NCBI RefSeq assembly: GCF_007655135.1
Contig: NC_045130.1
Coordinates: forward strand, 24,433,363-24,497,362
Direction of reading: 5' to 3'
Length of the DNA: 64,000 bases
Source of the DNA: Punica granatum
Taxonomy: Eukaryota; Streptophyta; Magnoliopsida; Myrtales; Lythraceae
Part shown: piece after piece, positions 24,620 to 36,734 of the stretch
How the letters are laid out: the number at the start of each line of letters is the position of its first letter
How positions within the stretch are numbered: position 1 is the first letter of the stretch
The notes under the pieces: generated by a model
What the model was told of the DNA's origin: nothing
Databases searched by the model: none
What the model saw: the letters and a program-made list of their open reading frames with translations, nothing else
Program-made: the position numbers and the translations under genes

Positions 24620-24812
24620 AGTGCCTTTGGTTTCAGAGTTAAAGTAATTTTGATTTTGATTTTGATTTTGATTTTGATTTTAATTGTGGAAAATGACAAA
24701 TGAGATGGTATTATAAATTTGACTTGAAAAACGTATATTTTTATTGTATAGTGGGTAGAGTTAAAATCAAAATCATGATTCTAAAATCAAACTAAGAAAT
24801 CAAACGCACCCT
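24620..24812. mobile_element. MITE-like element abutting the previous one
   Basis: GTGCCTTTGGTTTCAGAGTT and ATCAAACGCACCC bound a body with a GATTTT hexamer repeated about five times. A partial relative (ACGTTTGGTTTCAGAGTT) lies at 23597-23760. Confidence 0.4.
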
Positions 24813-24839
24813 AACAAACGCACTTTCGGTCAAGAATAA

Positions 24840-25060
24840 TCTATTAATTGATTATTCAGATGAAATCGTCATTGGGACCCCTCAGATTTGTACTTCTCCC
24901 ACTACGTTCCATTTTTTTTTCTCTGATAAGTCACTACGTTCCATTTGAAATCCCCTGAGTGCTTCTAAATCATAGTACTTCCCACTAATCCCCTATGTAA
25001 TAATTATGTGTAGGACGTATTATCACTTGAGACTAGATTAATTAATTAAATAGATCAATC
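24840..25060 (+). repeat. Dispersed repeat shared, inverted, with 40500-40690
   Basis: TTATTCAGATGA, TGGGACCC, GTACTTCTCCCA, TTCCATTTGAAA and CCCACTAATCC all reappear in reverse order and orientation at 40500-40690. Confidence 0.5.
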
Positions 25061-25751
25061 GTGTAAAGAGATATAATATGACAACACACAACATTGCTTG
25101 AAATTGTGAGAACTTGTCTGTGAAATTTCTTGTGTAGCTCTGTTCAATTTCCTCTCTTTATTTATTGGATCTGTATGAACTTCTTTTGTTAACCCCGACG
25201 AGGTTGCCAGCGGCCTCAAAGTCCACGGCTACCCCATATGGGGGGTGGGGGAGCCCATGACGCCAATTCCTTCCGGGCGGTTTCTTTCTTTTTTGAATTT
25301 TCATATTTGGTTTTGGTTTTATATTTAGTTTTTAACATTTTTATATCACTAAAAATATTAAAGTTGTTGTCACGTCAGCATAGGGAACACATGGCATCCG
25401 ATATGCTGCCACATTAATGAAAATGAGGGGGGTTTGTGTCCTATTCTAAAAGTAAAGGATGTCGTTATTTTTTTATGAAATTATAGGATTGGTTTATGGA
25501 ATTTATCCTAGAATAGAAAAAGAAAACTCATAGGCTCTACCGAAGTCTCACAGAGAAAAGAAAGAGGAGCCATTTCTCAAGTTTCTAGTCCCTGGGGATG
25601 TGAAATATGAGGAACTATCACTTTAGCATCAAATATAGTCTCCATTAGTTTTGCCGTTATATTTTGCTGATGTGACAAAAGTCTCCCTAATATAACACCC
25701 AAAAGTGTATTTAAGCTTTCTAAAAATATATCTCTTTAGAGCGTATTTATT

Positions 25752-25877
25752 TTTCGGTGTGAATCATGATATCTGAAAGTTCAATTAGATCCCGGCTAAT
25801 CTAATCGAACTAAGTCGGACCATTAAGGGGTAAAACTGTCCTAACATGAATTTTCTACATTCATAAAGAATCAAACA
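25752..25877 (-). mobile_element. tRNA-type SINE (family A), truncated, minus strand
   Basis: Contains the inverted tail of family A (GATATCTGAAAGTTCAATTAG, GGTAAAACTGTCC). Flanks CTTTAGAGCGTA and CTTTAGAACGTA look like its target duplication. Confidence 0.5.
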
Positions 25878-26119
25878 TCTTTAGAACGTACTTAAATTAA
25901 TCAATAGTGTATATATATATATATATTTATAAGATATGTTGCATCAACATATAAGCAAAAAAATAAAAATCTAGTTTAGGAAATATAAATTAGAATTAAA
26001 GGAAATAAGTTGCATTTCGCCAAATATCACATAGAAAAGAAATATTATTCACTATATTTCATTGTATTAGGTCCATGGACCTCTTTATACACAAAAAACA
26101 TATTATTTAGAGAAAGGGA

Positions 26120-26230
26120 CTTAGTACAATGCCACACGCCCTCACTTAGTAACCTAGATATTCTAAATTTGATTATTGTCAGTGGGACAACCTATGTCAT
26201 TTATTTAGTTTTCCTTTTCAATTTCATATG
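26120..26230 (+). mobile_element. SINE-like repeat (family B), diverged
   Basis: TTAGTACAATGCCACACGCC, TTCTAAATTTGATTATTGTC and TTATTTAGTTTTCCTTTTC follow the family B order. Confidence 0.4.
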
Positions 26231-26844
26231 CTATATTTATTGGTCTCCTTTGTAACCGAAAGGAAATATTCTTCATATCACAAATAAGTAATATATATAC
26301 ATATATACACAAACCAGCTTTTACCTGTGCGATGCATGGATTTTCTTCTCATCCTTTTCTTCATAATCTTGATATGTAACATAGGCATGCTATAAGAAAG
26401 AACTTATATATAAAAATAGATTTTATTTAAATATTCTAAGTATTCTATATCAAACAAATATATCCATATTATTTATTAGATGAATATTTCACAAATTAAG
26501 TTTTAAATTTATATATTTGTACAGAATATCTTTTGTCAAAATTAAGTTTTTTTAAATAATTTTTGTTACATGTTTTTTAATATTATATTTTCGTACATTA
26601 AAAATTGCAATACTAAGATCCTTAAAATGATTAGCCTGGAAGTTTTAATTTTTTAAGAGAAAAATATTTAAATTCTTCTATGTATTTCAAAGAAAAATGC
26701 TAAAATTGCTAAACATCTCACAATTACTTAATCCATAATCATTTAAATGAAGAAATATATATATATATATATATATATAATTGTATCATGACTAATAAAT
26801 AAAGTTAGAAAAGTAAATTTCTAAATACATGCAATCAGATTCTT

Positions 26845-26980
26845 TCCTAAATTAATTGCAATCAGATTCTTTCCTCTCCTCTTGATTATTATCCTTCCCA
26901 AAATTATTTGGGATCGGATTCTTTCCTCTTGATGCTTTCTAACCAATTTGCCAATCTCCTGTCAATTTCCATTAGATGGG
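26845..26980 (+). repeat. Arm of an inverted repeat (partner 28420-28545)
   Basis: GCAATCAGATTCTTTCCTCT, CTTCCCAAAATTA and ACCAATTTGCCAATCTCCT appear inverted at 28420-28545 in matching order. Confidence 0.6.
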
Positions 26981-27109
26981 GACATGATTACCGTTTACCA
27001 ATTAATTAAATCTTGAGCTTCCTATACGTATTACTATTTATAAATTAATCAAGAAAGGAAATAAACATTATTGAAACAAATATTTATATCATATATATAT
27101 ATATTATAA

Positions 27110-27655
27110 AATGAATTAATAACAAACTGTATGCTACATTTATCATCATCATTACTTAAAAATGTATCCAGCAAAAAGAATCCAACAAAAATCATTACTT
27201 AAAAATGTAAAGATATTACATGGACTATAATCGCCTTAAAGTATAAAATTATTCTTTGTACACTGCATGGTTAATCTTCTCGTGGTGAACAGCTTCAAGA
27301 TTACGACTTGGTGAATTACTGAAAAAATAATTTGCCAATATTTTTAAAAAAGTACAACAGACGAATGAATTCGAGCAAATTACAATTCAAGAAACATTTA
27401 TATATATTACAAAAAGAATTAATAACAACTTCTATACTAAATTTATCATCAATACTTAAAAATATAAAGATATTACATGGACTATATATATGTCTTCAAG
27501 TAGTCAACATAAGTATTTTTTGCATACTACATGATTAAGCTTCTCGTGGCGATCGGTCAGTTTCAATATTTTGACTTAGTGAATTCCTGTAAAAAAAATT
27601 AATTTAACAATATTTTAAAAAAAAGTAAAATAGGCAAATGCGAGCAAACAATTCA
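27110..27655. repeat. Diverged tandem repeat, two copies of about 270-300 bp
   Basis: Both copies share AATGAATTAATAACAA, AAAGATATTACATGGACTAT, TTAATCTTCTCGTGG / TTAAGCTTCTCGTGG and GAGCAAATTACAATTCAAG / GAGCAAACAATTCAAG in the same order. Confidence 0.6.
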
Positions 27656-28419
27656 AGGAAAATATTATATCAAATTGAACTTACATGAAAAACCTTGTCA
27701 TTTGGATAGCGGATGATTTAGCTTCTCATGCATCTAAAGTTAGAAAGTGATTAGCGCTGTCTATCAAATGTAAGAAGAAAATTGAACAATTCAAGGAAGA
27801 TATTATATATCAAACCTATATATCATAAATGAAAAATTCAACAATAGTTTAACTACTATAACTTAAACATAAAGTGTTCAAACCTGAGGAGATTGTGATC
27901 CAACTCTATTGGTTCGAATCCCAGAATTCTTCTTAAACCTGGTGGTTCCAATCAAATGTCGACCACTCTGGTTGTTGTTTCGGACTTTCAACCTGAAAAT
28001 TTATATGCAAAATCACTGAGCACATGCAAGTTTTCAGAGAAAAATTTCCAAAAAAGTGCTTAAACTAAACAACCCCCAATCTCTGTGCAGAGCTCTCATG
28101 TCCATCTCAGTGCACAACTTGGTTTGCTTCCCATTTTATAACAGACTTTGAGATAAAGCACATGGATCGAGCTATGTATATATAGATAGCTAGCTTACGT
28201 TACTAATTGCCCAATAAATTTGGTTTTACTGACGAATGAAAACAGAGAAAGGAACATCTTCTTTTTCGGTAACGACCCTTCTTGGGTAAGAGAGAGAGGG
28301 ACATTTAAATCTGTTATCTTTATTCTCCGTTAACTTGTAAGTAATAATTACCTATGGTAGAATTGGCTGGAAATTGCTCCCAAGGAAAGTAATCAATCCT
28401 ATTGCATTTAATTTTGGGA

Positions 28420-28545
28420 ATTAAGGAAATCGGCAAATTGGTAGGAAAGTAGTCAAGAAGAAAGAATCTGATTGCAATTAATTTTGGGAAGGAAAGTAAT
28501 CCAGAGGAGAGGAAAAATTCCAATCGCAATTAATTAATTCTCAAA
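28420..28545 (-). repeat. Arm of an inverted repeat (partner 26845-26980)
   Basis: Read on the minus strand it repeats the 26845-26980 block, including CAATCAGATTCTTTC and ACCAATTTGCCGATTTCCTT. Confidence 0.6.
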
Positions 28546-28569
28546 CCCTATTTATTTATTATGCGGGAT

Positions 28570-28607
<38 letters not shown>

Positions 28608-28682
28608 TTACATACACATTAAGATGAGAGATGCAGGTGGAATTCACATAGAAAGATGATGAAATCCATATCTATCTATCTA

Positions 28683-29213
28683 TCTATTAGTAAAATTAAC
28701 TTGAAGCGTAATAAATGCGTTTCAATTAATGCATTTAATAAAAAGTATAAATAAGATAAATACTATTTTTAAATTTTAAAAATATATCTATATATTAGTA
28801 AAATTAACTTAAAACGTAATAAATGCGCTTTAATTAATGCATTTAATAAAAAGTATAAGCGAGATAAATACTATTTTGAAATTACAAAAATATAATATAA
28901 TTTGAAAACATTGAAATACTAGCAAAAATACAATACCTTTTTTTTTTATCAAAAGTAAGCAAAAGTGAATCATTAAAGTTAATGAAAATTTTAAAATTTT
29001 GCCAAAAAAATAAAATTAAGAAATTAAATCTATAAATAAAATTGAATTGGACATTTTCAATACTATTAGAATAATATTTGCATTTTGTATACAAAATTGA
29101 TGTTCATGTTAGAATATTAAAATTAATAATATGTATAACTTATTATTATTTAAAATTATAATAATTGTATGTATATAATTAAACTAAGCATGTGCAACGC
29201 ACGGGACAATTAG
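28683..29213 (+). mobile_element. Helitron-like element with duplicated 5' end
   Basis: TCTATTAGTAAAATTAACTT at 28683 and TCTATATATTAGTAAAATTA at 28787 start two tandem ~104-bp copies of the 5' end. The 3' side has a GTGCAACGCAC hairpin and ends near TTAG|T (29210-29213), where CTAG is expected. Confidence 0.5.
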
Positions 29214-29285
29214 TCGCAAAATTATTATTGAATTGTAGAACTTACTCTTATTGTAATTAAAAATTACCCTAACTTTTACACAAAA

Positions 29286-29957
29286 CTAGTATTTTATCTT
29301 GTGCGTTGCACGGGTTCATTATCATACAAATGTTATCATTTTTATGTGAATTAGAAATCCCATTTTAACAACAACATTTCTTTTTAATAAAAACAAATGA
29401 TTAATTTGAAACTCAAATTAATCATATATATATATTTTTTTTACATACCAAACTTGCTTTTAAATCATTTAATTTATGAATTATTATGTTGCCAATTTGA
29501 ACAAATTAATCTAAATTTGTTATATTAATGAAATTATGCATTGTCATTTATATAAAAAAAATATTTTTGCTGAATTATGTATATATATATATATATTAAT
29601 CTACATATTTGATTGGATTCTATCTAGAAAGCGATTTTTGCATTTATTATCACGTATTGGTTAACACTTTTCTATGATATATTAGTTTGCAGGAGCTTGC
29701 TCTTATATAAATTAAATAGTGTATTCTACTATATATAGAGAGTACAGATATAGGAATTCAATAATCAAAATATGATTATGCAATTATATCAATAATGAAA
29801 ATAGATAAATTTCTATTTGTATTGTTTTTGAAATTTTAAAATAATATAAAAAGATTTTACAAAAACTATTAATAGATAGCAAATTGAAATTCCAACCATA
29901 TTAACTATAACCCTATTAAATGTTTGTGGGAGTCAATTTTACTTTTATATATATAGA
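29286..29957 (-). mobile_element. Helitron-like element, minus strand
   Basis: On the minus strand it starts A|TCTATATATATAAAAG and ends with CCCGTGCAACGCAC, a spacer and CTAG|T (29289-29286). It is 672 bp, AT-rich and noncoding, and shares end motifs with 28683-29213. Confidence 0.55.
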
Positions 29958-30117
29958 TATAGCTATAGATATTAACTCTACTTTATTGAATCGAATTAAT
30001 TGCATTTAATAATGAACAATATTATAAAAGCTTATAAGAAAATTGGTGATTAATTAAGATAACATCATAACCGATATATGAAAATCAATCAGTGTAACTC
30101 ACGAGATAGAGTACTAG
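29958..30117 (+). mobile_element. Helitron-like fragment
   Basis: GAATTAATTGCATTTAATAA resembles the 5' region of the neighbouring copies. The 3' side has GTGTAACTCAC, a spacer and CTAG|T (30114-30117). Confidence 0.4.
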
Positions 30118-30684
30118 TATATAAGTAAATCAAAGTACACTTGCAATAAATGACTCTAAAAAATGCTATCAATATTATAAAATTTAATATTATCATAAAA
30201 TTTGCATACACAATAATAATAAAAAAAGTAGATAATACAATAAATTATCATAGAATTTCTGTAAAAAAATAAATCATAATGCAATAACTATAAAATCTTT
30301 ACGATAATATAAAATTTATATACTTGAAATGAGGATATCAATAATTAATCATATATAAGCATACAATTTTTATTCAAAAATTATCACAAGCCAATAATTA
30401 TATGATCTTGTGGTAATATAAAAATTAAATATTTGAAAATGAAGAAGTCTCAAAATATATTTTTAGCAAATTGTGCAAACTAAAGTTTTAATAAAATTAA
30501 ATAAATCTATTAGAAGGCATAATATTACCGTAGGTCATGAAATATATAATTCAACTATTTAAAATTAGACCAACTCCATTAAGGATTATATTTGAAAATT
30601 AAATTAGTCCAGCTCTATCTACGATTATTTTTTAGAACTAATTATTGAATATTTTTATTCTTTTTTCTTTTTTGTTGTCCCAGA

Positions 30685-30865
30685 GGTGTTCGGGATTCGC
30701 CCGATTGATTCCCGGGACTCCGTGAACCGCCGGTGGCATGAGGAGTGAATAATCACATCAAAAGCACTCTGGTGGTCTCAAGGAGTATTGAACTGGGGAT
30801 TGGTTGGATACATGAGTTCCTCCTTAACCATTAGGCCAAACTTTTTGGGGTTGAACATTTTTGTT
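30685..30865 (-). mobile_element. SINE-like repeat of a third type, minus strand
   Basis: On the minus strand TTTGGCCTAATGGTTAAGGA is a good A box and CCCAGTTCAATACTCC a good B box. The rest is GC-richer than its surroundings. It is not related to families A or B by eye. Confidence 0.45.
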
Positions 30866-31089
30866 CTTAATAAGTAAATTAATTTTTAGAAATATGATAA
30901 TTATTATAAAAGGTAATCTATAAATATAACCATAGCCCGTGCAATGCACGGAATTGAACCCCAATTTTATATGAAAGAAAAGGTGCAAGAAAATTTTAAA
31001 CTTTTGGTTAACTTATGAAGATAGCTTTGTAGGTAGGATTTTTAGAATGGGGACAATTAAGACACATGATAAGCTCTTCATATCACTAA

Positions 31090-31260
31090 TAAAGGCTGGT
31101 TGAAATAGTTCGTTACTTGTTCTCCTTAAATAAAATCTCGTGTTTAAATCTTGTGAACTATGAAAATGCTTGATTGGGAGTGATTGAGAGAATTTTACCT
31201 TTCAGTGAGCCAACTCGAGTCGTACTAAATTAGTCGTGGTCCATTGTATTTTTTATTACT
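31090..31260 (+). mobile_element. tRNA-type SINE (family A) copy
   Basis: GGTTGAAATAGTTCGTTACTTG, then a B-box-like GTTTAAATCTTGTGAAC, then the family A tail (TTACCTTTCAGTGAGCC, CTCGAGTCG, ATTAGTCGTGGTCC). The target duplication was not resolved. Confidence 0.6.
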
Positions 31261-31404
31261 GGGACCGGAACAAAAAATCCTCTTCATATCCTCACATATC
31301 CTTTACATTTATCATGTGATCTTTTCATTTTTCAAGAAAGATAATTAATCCTTATCGATAATAAGGACCGATAATAGACGGTTCATTGAATTTAACACAT
31401 TAAG

Positions 31405-32115
31405 AGAGAAAAATAACATCATTGTACTTTTATTGAGTTGGCACTTTAGTCCCTGATCAAATTTTGCTACCAATTGAGCCCAAATGTTGGGGTTCCATCC
31501 ACCAAATTGGTCCTCGCTACAATGCCTCTTACGAAAGTCTGATGTTGTGACTTCAATGGACCAAACTGCGTTAAAAAATATATTTTTTAATAAGATTGAA
31601 AAAAATGACGTCGTTCTAGTAACTTTTTTGAAAATTTATGTTATTTTTAAACGGATGAAGTGAGAAGACTGCGAACCTCTGTTTTTAAACAAGAAAACAT
31701 AAGGAGAGGGGAAGGGAGCAGACTAGCAGGAGGCTCCCTGGCGAGGCCTCGCCTCCTTGACCGACGTTGTCGAAGGTTCCTCTTGCCTCCATCGACCTCA
31801 GCCTAGGGGGTGACGGTCGGTTGTTGGGGAGCTTCCTACCAATCCACCCCCTTCAAGCATTGTAAAATAAATAAATAAGGTAAAAATTCTAAAAACGACG
31901 TCATTATGCCAAGTATGATTAAAATATGAATTTTTGACGTTGTTTAGTACATGGAGTCACCACATTAGATTTTCGTTAGAGGCATTAACGGTGGGGACCA
32001 GATCGGTGTACAAAGCCCCAACGTTTTGGGCCAAATTGGCAGCAAAATTTTATCAGGAACTAAAGTTGTTGCTTGTTAAAAGTTCAAGGATGAACGTGAT
32101 AGTTTTTTATTTAAA
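31405..32115. mobile_element. Long-TIR (Mutator-type) non-autonomous element with GC-rich core
   Basis: About 110 bp at the left (TTTAGTCCCTGATCAAATTT ... CCAACGTTGGGG-like ... GCCTCTTACGAAA) is inverted at the right (TTTCGTTAGAGGCATTAACG ... AAAATTTTATCAGGAACTAAA). The middle, about 31680-31860, is GC-rich and unlike the surroundings (AGGCTCCCTGGCGAGGCCTC, CGACGTTGTCGAAGG) and may be a captured fragment. The target duplication was not resolved. Confidence 0.6.
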
Positions 32116-32999
32116 AAATATGGTGAAATGCATTTAACTTAAGAAAATAGAATTGGAAAGACACTTAAAATGGAGCTGTGGTTTACTATTCAACTTGGAT
32201 GGTGCTTTCAACTCACTTTCTTAGCTTTTATATATTATAGGGTTAATAGTAAAACACAAATTTTGCACATTTTTATAGTTATAGCACGAACTATTTCCTT
32301 TGCATGAAAATACACCAATTTTCAATACGTAATAATGTTTGATATGATGTCAATTTTTTCATTAATTTTAACGAAAATTGACGAGATAGCACTTGACAGT
32401 GTCATGTAGTGCACGAGATTGGTCGGGTGGGCCCCCACTAAATTTTTAATAACAATTATTTGAAAATTAAAATAAAAAATAAAAACGGAAAAAATTAAAT
32501 CTTGTGAACTTGAAGTAGGAAGAGGAGGGAGGGGGTTCGGTGGTGGGTGTTTTGCTAGTGTCCATTGCCACCCAATCATGGTCACCGGTAAACCTCTATT
32601 TTGGATGGTGGTTTCCGATCAGGCCACCAACGATCGGAATTGAAGGAACCCAGGCAACCCTGATTGGGGGCGACGGTGGGGGCCGGCCTTTTCTGATAAA
32701 CTTAATGGGAAAATTGACAATTGAAATTGCTTTATTTTCAAAGAAAGTGCTTTTTTTTTTATTAACACTATTTGTTGTTTCTATTACACCTTTAGTTTTG
32801 GCGATTGTCTCATATAATTTCCCTAAAACTATACATATAATCTGCCATACACGCGTGTCTGGTAACTCATGCAAAGGTCTGGCTCGTGCTTCCCACTAGG
32901 TTTTCGGAGAGGATTCCTTTCTGCAAAACCACATATGCAAAGTTCCCTCTTTTGGGCATTACTTAATTAATAATTTTTTTTCGTTGTCCTTTTACCTGA

Positions 33000-33250
33000 A
33001 AATGAGACATAAAACATGGGAGTCTGACTTGATTATTCTATATCGCGTTCATGCCAGCCTTCATTTAAAAAGTAAAAGACGAGGCCAAGGCTGTCTTTAG
33101 TTAATGGCTGACTAATTTTTGAAAACTCCTCAAAACTATTTTAAAGCACGCTTACTTGAGTATATTAATGCTTCCATATCATACAATGAGCGCTGCCTAA
33201 TTAATCGCCATTTTTTTTCACTTAAACTAGGCGAAAAAAGGTCTAATATC
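33000..33250 (+). repeat. Dispersed repeat shared with 42820-43090
   Basis: AAAACATGGG, ATTCT, CTTCATTT, GACGAGGCCAAGGCTGTCTT / GATGAGGCCGAGACTTTCTT, AGTTAA and CTTAATCGC-like blocks occur in the same order in both places. Confidence 0.4.
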
Positions 33251-33387
33251 CTAGGCATTTGGTGAACGGAACATAAAAGGACAACCAAAAATTCTACTGA
33301 TTTAAATTAAACCGTCAAGAATAAGTGGCATTATATTAAAATATTTTCGTGTAATTGGTACCTGTTAATCTTTAAATATACTAAAAC

Positions 33388-33795
33388 TCTTGCACATCAT
33401 TACTACATGACAACTCTTCATTTTTTCTAACTTCTTTAATTTCTTTTCTTTGTATTTTTTTCAATGCTTATCCATGCTACAAGTTTTAATTAGTTTTATC
33501 TGATTGGTTAAATTTCTATTGTGAAATCTTATATAATTAAAGTAGATCTCATTCTTGCACATTACGAAGCCACATTTCACCAATTTGGTTTCTTTATTTT
33601 TCTTATTCATTTTTCTTTTCTTTGTGCTTTTTACAAAAATACTTAAATTAACTACACAAATTAAACCAAATTTTTTTCCAAAATAAACTAAACCTCTTGC
33701 ACATCATTGCCACATGTCAACTCTTCATTTTTTAACCATTTTTCATTTCTTTCTTTTTGTATTTTTTTCTTATGCTTATCCATGCTACAAGTTTC
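33388..33795. repeat. Direct repeat, two ~100-bp copies about 305 bp apart
   Basis: TCTTGCACATCATTRCYACATG, CAACTCTTCATTTTTT and TGCTTATCCATGCTACAAG occur at 33388-33490 and 33693-33795. Confidence 0.65.
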
Positions 33796-35023
33796 AAATA
33801 TTATTGCCGGTTAATCAAAGAGTGCACAAAGAAACTTTAATTTTTTTTTCTTGTAATAGTAAGAAGCAATTCCGATATTATGTGGGTATTCAGAACATGT
33901 GACTCGTGGATCATTACATTGCAAGTTCTATAAGTATGCTAAAATTTGAGTTGGAGTTTTAAATGAATAAATTTGGCTACAATAATTCTAAAATGTTTAG
34001 TCCATTATAGATATTTAGTGCAAATCAGCCAATGTTTCTTTGTGTTTGCGCCACCAAATATATGTGCATTATACAAGCTAATGAGTAATAAAACTAATAA
34101 ATAATATGACATATATAAAAAAATTTAATCAGAGCCAACAATATGAAAAAATCCGTAATCACGCAAATGATAATATATATATATATATATATTTGAAAAT
34201 TAAAAAATAGAAAATAATGATCATATTTATAATGTCTATCTACGTCCCGCTACGAAGTGTGGGTTTGCTTCGTAGTATTTACTAAATTTCATGCAATTAT
34301 CTATAGTTACATTAAATTAGATAAATGCCCATACCATATACAGGTTTATTAAATCTTATTAACATGGTTATTATATCCTTTTATTTCTTTTTCTCCTACG
34401 CGCATAAAAATTTTTTATAATAAAATTAATAATTACGTTGATAAATATTATATTAATTTTTTAGAGAAAAAAGAGGTATTGCACTTGAGGTGGATATATG
34501 TTGGAGAGAAAGAAAAAGAGAAAAGTGGGAGGGAAAGAACAGTTGTAAAGTGGATAGTTACCTGGCTGAGTGTACAACCATATCTTTGATTTAATGGCTC
34601 TTATAAATTGAAAGCTGTGTATATGAATATTCCGAAAAATAAAAGTTACAATGTAAAAGATTTTATCCATTTATAATAGTATAAATGTAATATTCTTTAG
34701 AAGTTTCTTAAAGTTTAGATTTTGCGGTGGGAGAGGGGTGGGGTTATTTCCAATCCCTCTTAAATAAACCACGCATTTTATTGTTCATGGGACCAGGACA
34801 TAGTAACATATTACATCCGTCAAATCACCGTTTCAAGCCTCATCTTACATGAATTTTCAAATAAAGAAAATGAAAAATGAAATAAGAAATAGAGGAACAT
34901 CGAAATTTCACGTGCGAAAAATCTGCTTGAAATTTCTTATTTACTGGTGACAATATATACTATTACACTACGAATATTTTTCTTGCTCATACTTTTCTCA
35001 TTAATTTAATGATCTGTCATAGA

Positions 35024-35165
35024 GGTTGTAGTACAGTGGTGTACATCCTTGCATAATAATCAAGATGTTCCAAATTCAATACTCGTAGTGGAACTACATG
35101 TACCCCTGTATTAGTTATTAGAATTTCTACTTCATTGTATTAAGTTTATTGGATCTTAGTTGTAA
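35024..35165 (+). mobile_element. SINE-like repeat (family B)
   Basis: GTAGTACAGTGGTGTACATC, AATCAAGATGTTCCAAATTC, ATACTCGTAGTGGAACTAC and TATTAGTTATTAG: the best-preserved family B copy. Confidence 0.5.
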
Positions 35166-36567
35166 AATATAATGAACTTTTCATAAATCCCCTTTTTTCT
35201 ACTAGTCCCCAAAATTATGTAGAGAAAATTTTGAGATCTTAGCACTGATTAGAAACGGAAATCATCTTACAGAATGTCTCCACTCCCCTTGTTGTCTAAT
35301 GATTTGTTAGATAGATATAATATCAAGAAATTATTATTTCTTATATGTGCTTATAATATATATATATATATATATATTTTGAAATGGAGGCCTAAGCCCG
35401 AGTTCAATAAAATAAATAGCTTATAATATCTTAAATAATGGATTTGGAGTGTCCGTGGGTCTTCTCATATGGAGTATACTTCGTTACGAGAGATACAATA
35501 TCGAGGAAGAAAATTGTCTGTAAATAAAAAATTTGTAAAATTAAAAAAAGTATAGGGAATATGTATCTATTTAGAAAAAGATAAAATAGAGAGTAAATAA
35601 AATAAAACACATGGTGTCAAATCCTATAGTGATTGAGGAAAATAGAGAAAAGTTTTTATATCATATGGGTGAAAAATGTGATGTTATATTTACTCGTGAC
35701 CGCTATATGTTTACTTTCATAGGTGACATTCTTTGTTTATAGTACTCATAAAGAAAAAGGGAAGAACTTGCACGTAATAGTGATATATTTAGGAATAAAG
35801 GGAAAAAAAGATTCTTTATAAATAATTGGTCTAACAATAATGATTAGGTTATTTGACTTGACAGGTCACTCGTGTTACGAAATGGTCCAAAATGGGGAAA
35901 AGGGCCCGACCCAACCTTGGGATCCAAAATGGTTCCTCAAATCATTTTCTAAATAAAAATTGGGGGGACAATTTTTTTTGGAAATAACTGGTCTGATTAT
36001 AACGGTCCGATTATTTGAGCTAACGGGCCAACTAAATTACGTAATACCTTATTTGGAATAAATTTGAAAACATTAAAAAAGGAAAAAAATTAAAAAACTA
36101 AAAGTTTAAAATTTGAAAAAAAAAAAACAGAGTGGAGGAAAGGTCGCCACTCGCCCACAGGGTCCAAAATGGGACCCCAAATCTTTTCTGTATATAAAAC
36201 AATTTCTAAATTAACGATCTAGCGACCAAATAATAACGAAATTGCCCAATTATCAATGACTTTTCAATCTTGATAAAACCAAAATAGTCCAATATTGCAT
36301 TAATTTTTTTTCGATTACAAGAAAGACTTATGAGTCTAGTACAATAAAATTAGAAATCTTAAATATCTACTCAAAGGGATAGTCTTACTTGAGTATCGAG
36401 CTTGAAATATTTTGGTTATTAGACGAGATCATGCGCTACTGCACTACATTCTCTTCAAAAGGTGTAAATGAATCCGATTGTAACTTCCATGAAAAAATAA
36501 AATACGCAACACATCATTTTATTGGTTTGGGTATACTTATCATAATAAAATGTAAACCCCCTTTTCC

Positions 36568-36734
36568 GGTGTGCACTCTGTAGGTATCCAGAAGTATAGC
36601 GAGACCTGATCAACTTAGTTCGAGTCAGGTCGTTTCATTAAGAAGTAAAATTCTCACGATCATAAACAAGATTTGAATTCGAATTTTTTTTAACAACTAA
36701 TCGTTAGTCCGCTTGAACCATCTCATATTGATAG
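36568..36734 (-). mobile_element. tRNA-type SINE (family A), minus strand, with target duplication
   Basis: Flanked by GTAAACCCCCTTTTCC (36552-36567) and the same sequence with one extra C (36735-36751). On the minus strand it reads GATGGTTCAAGCGGACTAAC ... AATTCAAATCTTG ... and closes with the family A block near CAACTTAGTTCGAGTCAGG in the plus reading. Confidence 0.75.

Larger units (their letters stand above)
26312..28190 (-). mobile_element. Possible larger Helitron-like element, minus strand
   Basis: The minus-strand 3' side reads CATGCATCGCAC, a spacer, then CTGG|T (matches CTRRT). A TCTATATATACATAG candidate 5' end lies near 28190. The borders are tentative. Inside are two diverged ~300-bp tandem copies (27110-27395 and 27412-27655). 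Confidence 0.3.

Noticed and set aside
32540..32899. 119-residue plus-strand frame with a hydrophobic segment
   Set aside because: It overlaps another frame on the opposite strand, has no family resemblance and shows no promoter or splice pattern.
36568..36734. tRNA gene
   Set aside because: Only promoter-like boxes are present, no cloverleaf was seen, and flanking target duplications show it is a SINE.
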